Part shown: positions 33,761 to 44,194 of the stretch, one piece after another
Layout of the letters: each line of letters begins with the position of its first letter
How positions within the stretch are numbered: the first letter of the stretch is position 1
From: Bacteroidia bacterium
Lineage (GTDB): Bacteria > Bacteroidota > Bacteroidia > B-17B0 > Aurantibacillaceae
Reading direction: 5' to 3'
DNA length: 64,000 nucleotides
Assembly: GCA_016787785.1 (NCBI GenBank)
Contig: JAEUTO010000009.1
Location: 186,001-250,000, forward strand
Program-made: the position numbers and the translations under genes
Notes under the pieces: generated by a model
Databases searched by the model: none
What the model was told of the DNA's origin: nothing
The model's input: only the letters and a program-made list of their open reading frames with translations

Positions 33761-34380
33761 ATTCCCGTTGCAAATAAAACATTTTTAATCGTATTTAAAA
33801 GTAAGTGTATTCCCCAAATCAAATAAAGCGTTGAAGGCTTGCAAGTTTTGAGAAAATTAAAAGTTAAAAACAACAATATTCCACTTGAGAAATATAATAG
33901 GAAACCGAGATTAATCCAATAAAAATAGTGTTTACTCCAACTAACAATTTTTGGATCAAGCAAGAATATCAATAGATAGCTGCTGGCTAAAATCGAAATT
34001 ATTGCAGATTCAATAGAGCCAAGAGTTGTATCAGTGCTGTTATATTTTTTTTGAAAAGTCAGAATAAAAACACAGGAAACTATAAACAACAAACTAACTA
34101 TCAATGTCGCTAACTTAAGCTTTGTATTTTCCAATTGCTCATAATATATAAAAACAACAAATATAAATTCAAAGAGAGTAAAGCCATTTCGCACAAAATT
34201 ACCGTTGCTGCCGTTGTAGACCCAACTCAAATAGTCGGCTAACATACACAACAACAGATAAAAAAATAAAGCCCATAAAGATTTATTAAGGGCTCTAAAT
34301 TTAAGTATGCACAAAAAGGCTGGTACACAAACGCTATAAGCTGAAAATTTTTCTAAAATCCCGTAGCGTTCTAAATCCAT
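33736..34380 (-). CDS. Multi-TM membrane protein, probable sensor partner, 214 aa
   Basis: Six or seven hydrophobic helices cover nearly the whole chain, with very short loops. No enzymatic motif is seen. It overlaps the histidine kinase gene by 25 bases and abuts the 105-aa gene, so the three are co-translated. The likely role is the input module of a split sensor kinase; this is inference from the operon and topology. Confidence 0.7.
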   Translation of the reverse strand: MDLERYGILEKFSAYSVCVPAFLCILKFRALNKSLWALFFYLLLCMLADYLSWVYNGSNGNFVRNGFTLFEFIFVVFIYYEQLENTKLKLATLIVSLLFIVSCVFILTFQKKYNSTDTTLGSIESAIISILASSYLLIFLLDPKIVSWSKHYFYWINLGFLLYFSSGILLFLTFNFLKTCKPSTLYLIWGIHLLLNTIKNVLFATGIWMKKNTQ

Positions 34381-34697
34381 TAGCTATTTAAGGCGTTATT
34401 ATTTCCACAACGGGGTGGGCAGATAAACGACCTGTCACCAATGATCCCGTTAACCAAATCATTTTCGTTAGCATCAACGCCCACGATTACAAGTTCTTTT
34501 GTGCCTGCTTCTGTGAGTGCATAGTAAGTTCTAATTCCTACACATCGCTCCTGCGCTAAAATATCAGTTAAAATTTTTTTGCCAAAGTAATGCCCTAAGA
34601 TTAAAACTCCACCGCCACCGTTGGCAGTTCTGTAATTTCTGGTCATTTGGCTACCCTCTGTAAGGGTAATACGTTGATCTTCATTTCCTGTAAACAT
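34380..34697 (-). CDS. Conserved-looking small soluble protein, 105 aa
   Basis: A Gly-rich centre and the sequence LGHYFGKKILTDILAQERCV, followed by YYALTEAGTKELVIVGVDAN and two Cys near the end (CPPRCG), make up a compact alpha/beta protein. I recall similar proteins in Bacteroidota next to two-component genes, but no function. It is the first gene of the sensor operon. It may be the ligand-binding or signalling component. Confidence 0.6.
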   Translation of the reverse strand: MFTGNEDQRITLTEGSQMTRNYRTANGGGGVLILGHYFGKKILTDILAQERCVGIRTYYALTEAGTKELVIVGVDANENDLVNGIIGDRSFICPPRCGNNNALNS

Positions 34698-34846
34698 AGT
34701 AGTTAATTTTAAGATTATACCCTAAATATAAACTATAAAAATAATAAAGAAAACAGCTTTTTTCCTAACGGTTGGAAGAAATGCTATTATATGATTATAT
34801 AAAAACTAATTAAAAGTGTAGTATATTTCTACGTCTTTAAACGTAG

Positions 34847-35497
34847 TTAGCCTTTAGCTATTCCTTGTCTTATCGCAAATTTTATAAGCAAAACTATATT
34901 ATCACTTTCCGTTTTGTTAAATAAATTTTTTTTATGGCTATTCACAGTGTTTTGACTAATATTCATTTTGGCGGCTATTTGGGATAAAGAAAGCCCTTCA
35001 CCTAAGTGTTTAAGTAACTCAATTTCTTTTTCAGAAAATTTTACATTTTCAATCAAATAGTAAAGTTTTTTTTTATCGTTTGTTAATTGCTCAAGAATTT
35101 CTTTCGATATAATTTCATTAAAATAAAATCTATGAGAGTAAACACTATTAATTGCTTTTATCAATTCGGGTACACCGTGGTTTTTTGACAAATAGGCTGA
35201 AACTCCATTTACGACAGCATCTGCGGCTAAAAAATCACTATAATCTTGGCTTAATACAATCGTTCGTATAGACGGAAAATCTTTTGCGAAAATCTTAAGA
35301 ACTTCACTACCTTCTAAAACAGGCATTTTAAGATCTAAAATAACAATGTCGGGTATATGCTTTTTCACCATATCAACTAATACCTGCCCATTTTCAGCTG
35401 CACCTATTATCTCGATATTATCAATACTCAACTCTTCAACTAGAGCATTTCTATAAATTGGATGATCTTCAGCAATCATTATTTTAATTTTTTCCAT
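34847..35497 (-). CDS. Second NarL/FixJ-family response regulator, 216 aa
   Basis: The receiver domain has EDH near residue 10, phosphorylation site D55 in VILDLKMP and the switch Lys region at SKNHG. The LuxR-type HTH contains FSEKEIELLKHLGEGLSLSQIAAKMNISQNT-like helices. No kinase is adjacent; the gene is separated from the sensor operon by 149 bases, so it may be an orphan that shares the kinase at 32948. A small hairpin follows its stop (34829-34846). Confidence 0.85.
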   Translation of the reverse strand: MEKIKIMIAEDHPIYRNALVEELSIDNIEIIGAAENGQVLVDMVKKHIPDIVILDLKMPVLEGSEVLKIFAKDFPSIRTIVLSQDYSDFLAADAVVNGVSAYLSKNHGVPELIKAINSVYSHRFYFNEIISKEILEQLTNDKKKLYYLIENVKFSEKEIELLKHLGEGLSLSQIAAKMNISQNTVNSHKKNLFNKTESDNIVLLIKFAIRQGIAKG

Positions 35498-35678
35498 TAC
35501 TATCTCGTTTTGGTATGATTAGGTAATTAATAAAAGCTATTAGGATATAATAAGCGAAAATAAAAATAAATATTGATTAAAAAACTACCTAAAATGGTGA
35601 GTATTTATTTTTTCAAACAAATTACTTTTGTTGCATACTGAATCTAAAATTGAATTTTTTCTTTAATAACGATCAAAA

Positions 35679-36209
35679 ATGAGTATTAAAAAGGCGATGA
35701 AAAAATTGGAGCATCTTATACAGTCGTATGGTCCTTTTTGGCACGAATGGATGAAAAATGAGAACTGCTCTTTGACTATTGAAGATCTTTACATAATAGA
35801 AGTACACACCAAAGACAATTTTAAAATTAATCTTTTTGAAACGTTTATGTTTTATAATCAAACTAGACGTGTTGAAATAATTAATGCAAAGTTGATATGG
35901 GACTGTAAAAAGTTTAAACAATGGGTGATATTGAATTTCTTATTTAGCATAGTTGAATTAGCTCGAAAAAATGGCGGGCAACACTACTTACACCGACCTA
36001 TTGGGACTTTAGAATTGAATGAAAAGTTGAAGCAATGTCTTTTTAAACTAGATGTTTTGTACCTAAATCAAATCTTTGAAAAATATAAAGAAGAGGATCT
36101 CGAAAATGAAAAAATCTTTAAAACAATTTTTGAGTTTGAATCCTCCAAGCGTTTAAATAAAATGCTGGAAAATAAATTTACCACATATCGATCTTACAGC
36201 ACCAATTAA
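35679..36209 (+). CDS. Hypothetical protein, 176 aa
   Basis: Not recognised. Mainly helical with many Lys, Leu and aromatic residues, no signal peptide and no TM. It is divergent from the second response regulator across 181 AT-rich bases that contain two TAGGTA half-sites (35520 and, inverted, near 35585). It may be controlled by that regulator. The opposite strand shows a shorter open frame that looks like a shadow. Confidence 0.55.
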   Translation: MSIKKAMKKLEHLIQSYGPFWHEWMKNENCSLTIEDLYIIEVHTKDNFKINLFETFMFYNQTRRVEIINAKLIWDCKKFKQWVILNFLFSIVELARKNGGQHYLHRPIGTLELNEKLKQCLFKLDVLYLNQIFEKYKEEDLENEKIFKTIFEFESSKRLNKMLENKFTTYRSYSTN

Positions 36210-36408
36210 AAACAAAAGCAATTTTTAAAATAAATTCAATTTAGATTTATGAGAATATTAAAATATAATCTCCAAATAAATAGTTCTAAAAGTATTAACC
36301 TTTTTAAAACTCTTTTTATTATGGATGGATAGTTAAAACAAAAAAGATAAGAAATTATCTCAAAGGTTTATAAAACCTAATTAAATCAACTAAATTTTAA
36401 AAATTAAA

Positions 36409-39400
36409 ATGGAAAACATGAGAAAAATAAATTTAAAACTCGTCATATTTATGCTAGCCTTATTAGGTTTTGCAAGTTTGAAGGCACAAAATGCAGGGCC
36501 GACCTGTGCTACAGCTGTAAGTTTATACGATGGTTATTCGCCATCTGTAACATTAAATACAAATACTGAAGGTTATTTCAAATTTGTGGCAGGTAAAGCT
36601 TCAGAAACGTTTACATTACTGAATAATAATAACAATATTAATTATCGAATTAACAGGGTAGATATCTTTAGTGGCACATGTTCGGGCCTCACTTCGATAG
36701 GTACAGATGTATTATCGGGAAGTACAGATAGTATTCTATCACTGCCTTTAAGTGGTTTATCTGTTGGACAAACTTACTATATCAAGTTAAGTAGAATCTT
36801 AAACACAAGTCAAACATCAAATTTCTCAACTAGTTTAATTTCATTGATATGCGGTGTCGGGTATTTTTATCATTATGACCCCAATTTTAGCAGTTATCCA
36901 ACAAACAATGTAAATGCTTGGTGTTTGGATGCAGCATTCGGAGGTACAACAAGTGTTTGTAATCTAACAATTTGCTGTCAAAACACCTTCGCTATTGTGA
37001 ATGGTGATTACAATGCTGGCGCTAACACTCCTGTTTTTCTAGGTAATGGTGGTCCATACTATTACATTGTATATGCAAGCGGAGGAAATCCAACCTACAC
37101 TGTTGTAAATACAACTACAAATTTAACCGTGACTCCAATACCTTTTCCATACGCTTCAGGCACAACATATACAATAAATCAATGGGACAACGCTACTTAT
37201 CCAAACCCTGCAAATCAGCCAGTAGGGACTGTTGGTTGTTACAACCTTGTTATTACTTCTATGTGTGATATTCCAGGAGGGTATTCACTTTCACCAAATC
37301 CTACCTGCGCAGGTAATCAAGTATGTTTTACATATACGACGATTCCAGCTAATGCTCTTTACCAAAATGTTCTAATTTCATATACAAATACACCAGTTAC
37401 AGCAAGTTTACAGCCTGTAAACTTTACCAATGGTTATCAGTGGTTTTCTTGCCAAACTTATACTGCGGCGGGGACATACACAGGGCAGTATACAACTCAA
37501 TATGGTACAGGGACGCAAAAAAGGTGTGCAACTACTACCACATTCGTAACTGTTATTTTGCCTCCAAGTGGAACAATCACTGCTAGTGCAGCACCATCAT
37601 TTATCTGTGCGGGTCAAAATAGCACGTTGACTGCAAGCGCAAGTGGTATTAATACATATACTTGGGTGTCACCAACTGGCACTTTAACAGGAAATCCTAT
37701 TGTAGTAAATCCAACTGTCACTACAACATATACAATTATTGGGGGTAGTTGCCCACAACGTACGGCGAATGTAACAGTTGAAGCAGGAGTATGTTGTGTA
37801 AATCCGGGTCACGCTGCAATACAGTTCAATAATATAACTCTAGTACCTTTTGGGTCTGCAAACTCAATAGCATGGAGCAGTTTAGTACCAAATAGTACAT
37901 ATAGTGGCACAAATATTGCCATTCCAAACACAGGAATAATTTCTGGTGGTTATTCTGTAAATGGTTATCTAAACATAACAGCCCCAAATACAGTTTTTAA
38001 TAGCACGAATATTTATTTTGGTGAGAATGCAATAGTTAATCAGAACCAAGCTGCAACAATTGACAAAAGCTATTGGCATGGTTGCGATAAGAACTGGCAA
38101 GGTATATTATCAACTAAGCAATTGACGGTAACTAATTCGGTTATTGAAGATGCCTCTGGAGCCATTACAATTAATGCAACAGTGAATAATCACAACGGAT
38201 TATTGGTTGACAATACAATTTTTAATAGAAACGTTTATGGTATGATTATAACTGGGCCAAAACTTGCTTCATATAAATTAACAGGCTCAATTTTTACTTC
38301 AAGAGATATTCCACCCGCCAATTATGTTTATACAAGTGGAAATCGTTGGACAAGTTTACCTAACTTCAGTAATGCGGCTCTAGCTGCATATAATACAGGT
38401 TATTTGAAAGGATCAACTATTATGAGTTTACCAAATACAGCAAGAGGACAAGTTGGTGTTTATTTTGGATCAGCCTCGCTTTTGATAACTGCTGGTAACC
38501 TTAATGGAAATATTACTATTGGAGATGCATCCACAACTCCTACTATAAATAGTTCATATACAAACATATTTGATTATTTACGAATTGGTGAATACAATAG
38601 TAATTCAAGATTAATTTCTTATAATAATTGGTTTCAGTGGATAAGTTCAAATCCGCCGATGGATTTATATGGTAATTCAACCGCTGCTATATATAATAAT
38701 TCTACGCCACGAGCTGTTATTGGTTCAAACAGCACAGGTACTGGATTAAATATTTATACCAACAATTTTACTAATTCAACCAATGGTGTATATGCTGCTA
38801 ATAACGGAACGTTAAATGTGTATAATAATCAGTTTACAAGCATCACTCAATATGGCCTACAAGTTGAAAACTGGAATTGTACTAACACACAAACGGTACA
38901 GATCTTAAATAATGTTTTTGCAACCTGCCTATATGATCTATATGCGTTTAACAATAACACTATTAAATTAAATTTCGCTAACAGCATTTCAACTTATCCG
39001 TTTGTAGCGGTTAAAGCAAAAGTAACATACCATGCTTATATCAGCGAGATCAGCAGCCCTGCTACAGCCAAATATTATGTTGGTTATAGCAATTCAACAG
39101 GTAAAGTGAATGGTGTTTATTGCATTAACACGTATTCGCCTGCGGTTGTAAATAACACGATAACAATACGAACTCCCGTTGGTGCAGGTTTTAACGCAAA
39201 CATTTGGTTAGATAATACGCATCAAGGGGATATTAAGTACAACTTACTTAATGTATCGCCTACTAACACCAATAGTTTTAATACTTTTGGAATTTTCACC
39301 AATGTTGGAAATAATAATTTATTCTGTGAAAACAATATTAAAGGTGCAGGTTCAGCTATGAAGTTTCAAGGGTCAAGTCCGAGCCGTATTTACCGGAATA

Positions 39401-40560
39401 ATTTAAATTCTAATCCAACCGCCCCATGTTTGTTTGGAATTTTCTTAGATAATAGTGGAACTGTCGGTCCAATTAAATATAATACTAGTTGTGCGGAGAA
39501 TATTTTTGGCGACTTTGTTGCATCACCAAATGGTGCTGATACTTATGCACAAAATAATTCTGCTGGCTCTACTATTGATTATCCGGGTGCATTTGGGCCA
39601 AGTAATCCTTTTTGCCCTGCGGTTAATTCTAACATAGTGTTTCCTAACCCAGGTTGGGCTACCCCATTTTCATTGATATCTAATGGTTCAACGGGAGTAG
39701 CGCAATGCATTGCACAGCCAATGGGCGCAATGAGTTTGCAGCAAACCAGTTCGTCAAGTTCTTCGCCAACACTAAGTGCTGGTGTTCCTGAAATTATGAA
39801 TACCGCATCAAATTTTAGCTCGAATAATCTAGCTAATAAAACTATTGCAAACAAAACTACTTTTGAGCTAGTTCGTAAATCAGCTATTAATACAACAAAT
39901 ATTAATGGGGCCGCTGTATTCATGAATACAAATTCAAATAATGCAATTGGTAGTTTTTATAAAATGGATAGTTTGGTAGGACGTTATGCCGTGACAAGCA
40001 ATACAGCTATGTTAAATCAAGCTAAAACCTTAAATACCTCTCTAGTGCCTGTTGGTGTAATCGAAACAAATCAAAAAGCTTTCAATACTATTTATCACTT
40101 GTTTATGAAAGATGAAAATTTAATTACAATATCACATATCAATATTTTAAAAAACTTGGCAGCCCTTTGCCCGTTTACAGATGGCACAAGTGTTTATCAG
40201 GCAAGAGCCTTAGTGAAACACTATGACACAACTGAGTTTTTTAATCCATGTGAGAATAACCCACCCGTATTAAATAGCACTAATAGGTTGATCAATAGTA
40301 ATACTGAGTTGAATAGCAGCAAAGAAGCTTTATCTACATTAGTATACCCTAATCCAGCCGGTAACGAAATTACGGTTTCTACTGACGTAGATGGCGCAAA
40401 ATTGTTTATCTTTAACCTTGTTGGGCAAGTAGTATTAGAAACTGATTTAATCACTTTAACAAAAGTAAATGTAAGTGACTTTAAAAATGGCACATATATT
40501 TATAAACTTGTAAAAGATGGTAAGATCATTAAAGCCGATAAATTAGTTATCAGTAAATGA
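36409..40560 (+). CDS. T9SS-exported beta-helix surface protein, 1383 aa
   Basis: A signal peptide (LVIFMLALLGFASLKAQ) follows the start; the second Met at residue 4 is an equally possible start. The N-terminal 450 residues hold Cys-containing and PKD/Ig-like beta segments. The middle (about 480-1050) consists of Asn/Gly/Thr-rich repeats typical of right-handed parallel beta-helices. A helical linker follows, and the last 75 residues have VYPNP, DVDGAKLFIFNLVGQ and NGTYIYKLVKDGK, the type A sorting domain for type IX secretion. It is probably anchored at the cell surface and is an adhesin or glycan-binding candidate. The next gene overlaps by 4 bases. Confidence 0.8.
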   Translation: MENMRKINLKLVIFMLALLGFASLKAQNAGPTCATAVSLYDGYSPSVTLNTNTEGYFKFVAGKASETFTLLNNNNNINYRINRVDIFSGTCSGLTSIGTDVLSGSTDSILSLPLSGLSVGQTYYIKLSRILNTSQTSNFSTSLISLICGVGYFYHYDPNFSSYPTNNVNAWCLDAAFGGTTSVCNLTICCQNTFAIVNGDYNAGANTPVFLGNGGPYYYIVYASGGNPTYTVVNTTTNLTVTPIPFPYASGTTYTINQWDNATYPNPANQPVGTVGCYNLVITSMCDIPGGYSLSPNPTCAGNQVCFTYTTIPANALYQNVLISYTNTPVTASLQPVNFTNGYQWFSCQTYTAAGTYTGQYTTQYGTGTQKRCATTTTFVTVILPPSGTITASAAPSFICAGQNSTLTASASGINTYTWVSPTGTLTGNPIVVNPTVTTTYTIIGGSCPQRTANVTVEAGVCCVNPGHAAIQFNNITLVPFGSANSIAWSSLVPNSTYSGTNIAIPNTGIISGGYSVNGYLNITAPNTVFNSTNIYFGENAIVNQNQAATIDKSYWHGCDKNWQGILSTKQLTVTNSVIEDASGAITINATVNNHNGLLVDNTIFNRNVYGMIITGPKLASYKLTGSIFTSRDIPPANYVYTSGNRWTSLPNFSNAALAAYNTGYLKGSTIMSLPNTARGQVGVYFGSASLLITAGNLNGNITIGDASTTPTINSSYTNIFDYLRIGEYNSNSRLISYNNWFQWISSNPPMDLYGNSTAAIYNNSTPRAVIGSNSTGTGLNIYTNNFTNSTNGVYAANNGTLNVYNNQFTSITQYGLQVENWNCTNTQTVQILNNVFATCLYDLYAFNNNTIKLNFANSISTYPFVAVKAKVTYHAYISEISSPATAKYYVGYSNSTGKVNGVYCINTYSPAVVNNTITIRTPVGAGFNANIWLDNTHQGDIKYNLLNVSPTNTNSFNTFGIFTNVGNNNLFCENNIKGAGSAMKFQGSSPSRIYRNNLNSNPTAPCLFGIFLDNSGTVGPIKYNTSCAENIFGDFVASPNGADTYAQNNSAGSTIDYPGAFGPSNPFCPAVNSNIVFPNPGWATPFSLISNGSTGVAQCIAQPMGAMSLQQTSSSSSSPTLSAGVPEIMNTASNFSSNNLANKTIANKTTFELVRKSAINTTNINGAAVFMNTNSNNAIGSFYKMDSLVGRYAVTSNTAMLNQAKTLNTSLVPVGVIETNQKAFNTIYHLFMKDENLITISHINILKNLAALCPFTDGTSVYQARALVKHYDTTEFFNPCENNPPVLNSTNRLINSNTELNSSKEALSTLVYPNPAGNEITVSTDVDGAKLFIFNLVGQVVLETDLITLTKVNVSDFKNGTYIYKLVKDGKIIKADKLVISK

Positions 40561-42359
40561 TAATTTTTAAAAATATATTTAAAATTTATACTTTTTGTAA
40601 ACAAAGACCCAAGGCTTTTGCCTTGAGTCTTTGTTTTTTCTTTTCAGTATATTTGGAAGCACAGCCGGGTCAGAATTTAATCAGAAACTATTCTGCTGAA
40701 GAGTATTTAAGTTGTCCAAATGGAAGCGTCTATCCAATATCTCTTTGTAAAGACTGGTTTTCACCTTTTTTTTCTAGCAGCCCTGATCTCTTCAATTCTT
40801 GTGCTACAACGACATTATATACTACACCAATAAATGCAATTGGAAATCAAGTACCGAAGAAGGGTGTTGGTTATCTTGGTATTGGTATATTTCAAAACGC
40901 TATTCAAAATGACAACAAAGAATATTTGGAAAATAAATTAAAGCAGACTTTGCTCAAAAATAAAAATTATTGCATCACTTTTTACACAAGTCTAGCCGAA
41001 CTAAGCCGATTTACATCTGCAAATATGGGGGTTGTTTTTAAAAAAGATTCGGTTATTAATCATGCAATCCCGGGGGTCAACCAGTTCATAAGCGAGGTTC
41101 CTGCTTTTGAGACAACAACAATTAACTCCGATTCAATTAACTGGACAAAAATTCAATTTAGTTATGTAGCCAATGGTGATGAAAATTTTATGCTAATAGG
41201 AAATTTTAATTCAAATGCAAATACTGTAAAAAATCAAATAAAACCTTTGGGAGCACCCTATGGAGATTTCGCTTACTATTATCTTGATGATGTTTCGGTA
41301 GTTGAAATTAACAAAGCAAAAGCGGCATTAAACGACACGATTTTCGTTTGCGCAAATTCAACATATACATTAGGTACAGATAGTACATGGGATGCCAGTT
41401 ATCAATGGCAACCTTCAACGGGCTTAAGCTGCGCCAATTGTCCTAATCCAGTAATTACGGTAACGAATAATGTAAAATATTATTTAACAAAACAGCAATG
41501 CAGTACGATAACAAAGGATAGTGTAGTATTTGAAATTTATAATTCACCTGTTACAATTTTGCCTTTAAACAATGCGACAATATGCGTTGGTAACACAACT
41601 ACCCTGAGTGCCGATAGCAACTCTTTTTTTAATTATACATGGCAACCTACCGCAGGATTAAGTTGTACAAATTGCCCATTACCCTTTGCAAATCCTGTAT
41701 CAAATATTACCTATACATTAACTAAAAGTGCCTGTGGTTTCAGTAATACCGCAACCGCAGCAGTGACCATAAAACCAAATTTCAATTTAACCCCTCAAAT
41801 ATTATTAACGGAAACCGTTGGTTGTTTATTTGATACTTTGAAGTTTAGTGTTTTCAATTCACCAACTGGAAATGATGTAAATTATAATTGGCAACCTCAG
41901 GGTTCTTTTATTTCGACATTTACAAATACTACAAAAGCACTAATACAGAACAATAGTTTTTATTATGTAACAGTTAATAATAGTAATAGTGGTATTTATT
42001 GTCCATTTGTAAAGAAAGATAGTATTTACATCAGTTTACCCGATACTTGTATAAAGCCATTGGTAATTCCAACTATCTTTACTCCTAATTATGACAATGT
42101 AAATGATGTTTGGAAATTCACGATGCCTTATGGAACAAAATTAAATGCGGTTTATGTTTATAATAGATGGGGCGTTTTAATTTATTCCATTGACGAACTA
42201 ACTCTCAATTCGGATAACTCCAAAATCAAAACAGTTTATTGGGATGGCCATACTTCAAGCGGAGAGGAGTGCGCAGATGGAATCTATTTTTATATAATTT
42301 CAATTACTGAAAACGCAGAAAAGAGAACGTTTAAAGGTAATGTCTCGTTATTGAGGTAA
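40557..42359 (+). CDS. Gliding-motility-associated CHU_C protein, 600 aa
   Basis: An N-terminal hydrophobic signal (about residues 20-36, ending EAQ) is followed by a carbohydrate-binding-like domain with NLIRNYSAEEYLSCPNG. Two Ig/PKD-like repeats share WQPSTGLSCANCP and WQPTAGLSCTNCP. The C-terminus has IPTIFTPNYDNVNDVWKF, VYNRWGVLIY and the end FKGNVSLLR, the CHU_C type B sorting domain used by the type IX secretion system. It is coupled to the beta-helix gene by an ATGA overlap, so the two may form one surface complex. Confidence 0.85.
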   Translation: MIIFKNIFKIYTFCKQRPKAFALSLCFFFSVYLEAQPGQNLIRNYSAEEYLSCPNGSVYPISLCKDWFSPFFSSSPDLFNSCATTTLYTTPINAIGNQVPKKGVGYLGIGIFQNAIQNDNKEYLENKLKQTLLKNKNYCITFYTSLAELSRFTSANMGVVFKKDSVINHAIPGVNQFISEVPAFETTTINSDSINWTKIQFSYVANGDENFMLIGNFNSNANTVKNQIKPLGAPYGDFAYYYLDDVSVVEINKAKAALNDTIFVCANSTYTLGTDSTWDASYQWQPSTGLSCANCPNPVITVTNNVKYYLTKQQCSTITKDSVVFEIYNSPVTILPLNNATICVGNTTTLSADSNSFFNYTWQPTAGLSCTNCPLPFANPVSNITYTLTKSACGFSNTATAAVTIKPNFNLTPQILLTETVGCLFDTLKFSVFNSPTGNDVNYNWQPQGSFISTFTNTTKALIQNNSFYYVTVNNSNSGIYCPFVKKDSIYISLPDTCIKPLVIPTIFTPNYDNVNDVWKFTMPYGTKLNAVYVYNRWGVLIYSIDELTLNSDNSKIKTVYWDGHTSSGEECADGIYFYIISITENAEKRTFKGNVSLLR

Positions 42360-42445
42360 ACCACAATTTATAATTGGTAACATAAAATTAATATGTGGTA
42401 ATTAGCGTTACACACATTCTTACTAGATTTATATAAATATCTAAA

Positions 42446-44149
42446 ATGAAAATTATGAAACAAATTATACAACTTATTGCATCTTTATTTATAGCAAACC
42501 TGATGAACGCTCAAACTCCTAATTTGGATTGGGCAAAAGGTATTGTTTGCACAAATGCCAATAAGGCAAATTCGATAATTTCAGATCTAAATGGTAATGT
42601 TTACACAGTCGGATATTTTGCTGGCATTTCAGATTTCGATCCGAGTCAAGGCACATATACATTGTCTTCAAACGGGATAAACGATGCCTTCATTTTAAAA
42701 CAAGATCAAACTGGTAATTTAGTTTGGGCTAAAAACATTGGTGGAAGCAGCATTGATTTTGCATATTCTATTAATTTAGATAATGCAAATAACGTTTATG
42801 TAACTGGCGCTTTCCAGGGAACAGTTGATTTTGATCCAAATCCTTCAACATATAACTTAACTTCATTTGGTGATTATGATATTTTTGTGTTAAAGTTAGA
42901 TGCCTCGGGAAATTTTCTTTGGGCGAGGCAAATGGGCGGAAGTTCAACTGACTATGGCTATTCAATCAAAGTGAATTCTTCTGGTGTTTACATTTCGGGT
43001 TTTTTCAACGGTGTATCCGAGTTTAATCAATTACCAGCTACACAAACACTTTCATCCGTGGGTGGGACTGATGCTTTTGTAGCAAAATTAAACATTAATG
43101 GAAATTTTCTATGGGCTAAGCAAATAGGCGGCACTGCAAGTGAAATTGCATACTCTATTACAGTCGATGCCTTTGGAGACGTAATATTGTGCGGGAATTT
43201 TGAAGGCACAGCAGATTTTGATCCAAGTGCGAATGTATCGAGTTTAACGAGTAGTGGATCTAGTGACATTTTTATATCCAAATTGGATGCTTCAGGAAGT
43301 TTTGTCTGGGCAAAAAATTTGGGGGGAAGTTTAGCAGATATAGGAATGGCAATTACAACAAACACTTTGGGTGAGATATATACAACCGGATATTTTCAGG
43401 CATTAGCGGATTTCGATCCTAGTAGTTCTAATTATACATTAAGTTCCTTTGGAGGCAGCACTGATATTTTCATTTCAAAATTGGATGTATCGGGAAATTT
43501 TATTTGGGCTAAAGCAATTGGGGGTTCTTCAAACGATTTATGCAATGCAATAGCATTAGATGTATCAGGCTACGTCTATATGACTGGTTCTTTTAATGGC
43601 ACAATTGATTTTGACCCTAACTCTACAGTTAATAATTTAACTTCTGTTGGGAGCAAAGATATTTTTATTTTAAAAATAGATGATAATGGCAATTTTGTTT
43701 GGGCTCAAAATTATGGTGATATTACGTCTGACAATGGTTATGCAATTTCAGTAGATGTTGCTAATGTTATTTATACTACTGGAACTTTTACTAATAAAGT
43801 TGATTTTGATTTAAGTGCAGGCATTGACACGTTGTCGGCAGTGTCAGGAATGGGTAATATTTATGTTTTGAAACTTAATGAATCGACTTTAGGATTAAAA
43901 GACAATTGGAATTCTAATAATATTAATATTTATCCCAATCCTTTTAATAACAAATTAAACGTGATGTTTTTAAGACAAGTTGACGGATTTTATTTAACAG
44001 TTTTGAATTCACTAGGCCAAATTATTAAGATAATTAATAAACCCGATCAAGAACAGACTGTTGATTTTAGTGGTTTGCCAAATGGAGTTTACTACTTGAA
44101 AATAAAAAATAGTTCCGAACAACAAACGATTAAAATAATTAAAATATAA
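42446..44149 (+). CDS. T9SS-exported beta-propeller (SBBP-type) repeat protein, 567 aa
   Basis: A signal peptide (residues 1-22, ending NAQ) is followed by about eight repeats of roughly 55 residues with the pattern V/IYxTGxFxGxxDFDPs...LxSxGxxDxFxxKLDxxGNFxWAK, the SBBP beta-propeller type. The last 75 residues have IYPNPFNNKLNV, VLNSLGQIIKI and GLPNGVYYLKI, the type A sorting domain. It is separated by 86 bases from the CHU_C gene. Such proteins are displayed on the cell surface; the ligand is unknown. Two nearby starts exist (residues 1 and 4). Confidence 0.85.
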   Translation: MKIMKQIIQLIASLFIANLMNAQTPNLDWAKGIVCTNANKANSIISDLNGNVYTVGYFAGISDFDPSQGTYTLSSNGINDAFILKQDQTGNLVWAKNIGGSSIDFAYSINLDNANNVYVTGAFQGTVDFDPNPSTYNLTSFGDYDIFVLKLDASGNFLWARQMGGSSTDYGYSIKVNSSGVYISGFFNGVSEFNQLPATQTLSSVGGTDAFVAKLNINGNFLWAKQIGGTASEIAYSITVDAFGDVILCGNFEGTADFDPSANVSSLTSSGSSDIFISKLDASGSFVWAKNLGGSLADIGMAITTNTLGEIYTTGYFQALADFDPSSSNYTLSSFGGSTDIFISKLDVSGNFIWAKAIGGSSNDLCNAIALDVSGYVYMTGSFNGTIDFDPNSTVNNLTSVGSKDIFILKIDDNGNFVWAQNYGDITSDNGYAISVDVANVIYTTGTFTNKVDFDLSAGIDTLSAVSGMGNIYVLKLNESTLGLKDNWNSNNINIYPNPFNNKLNVMFLRQVDGFYLTVLNSLGQIIKIINKPDQEQTVDFSGLPNGVYYLKIKNSSEQQTIKIIKI

Positions 44150-44194
44150 TCTTAGACTACACTATGAGTATAAAAAATCGTTAAGATTTAACTT

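Noticed and set aside
36409-40560. Frameshifted or pseudogene state of the 1383-aa protein
   Set aside because: The frame is open from signal peptide to a complete sorting domain and the downstream gene overlaps its stop normally.
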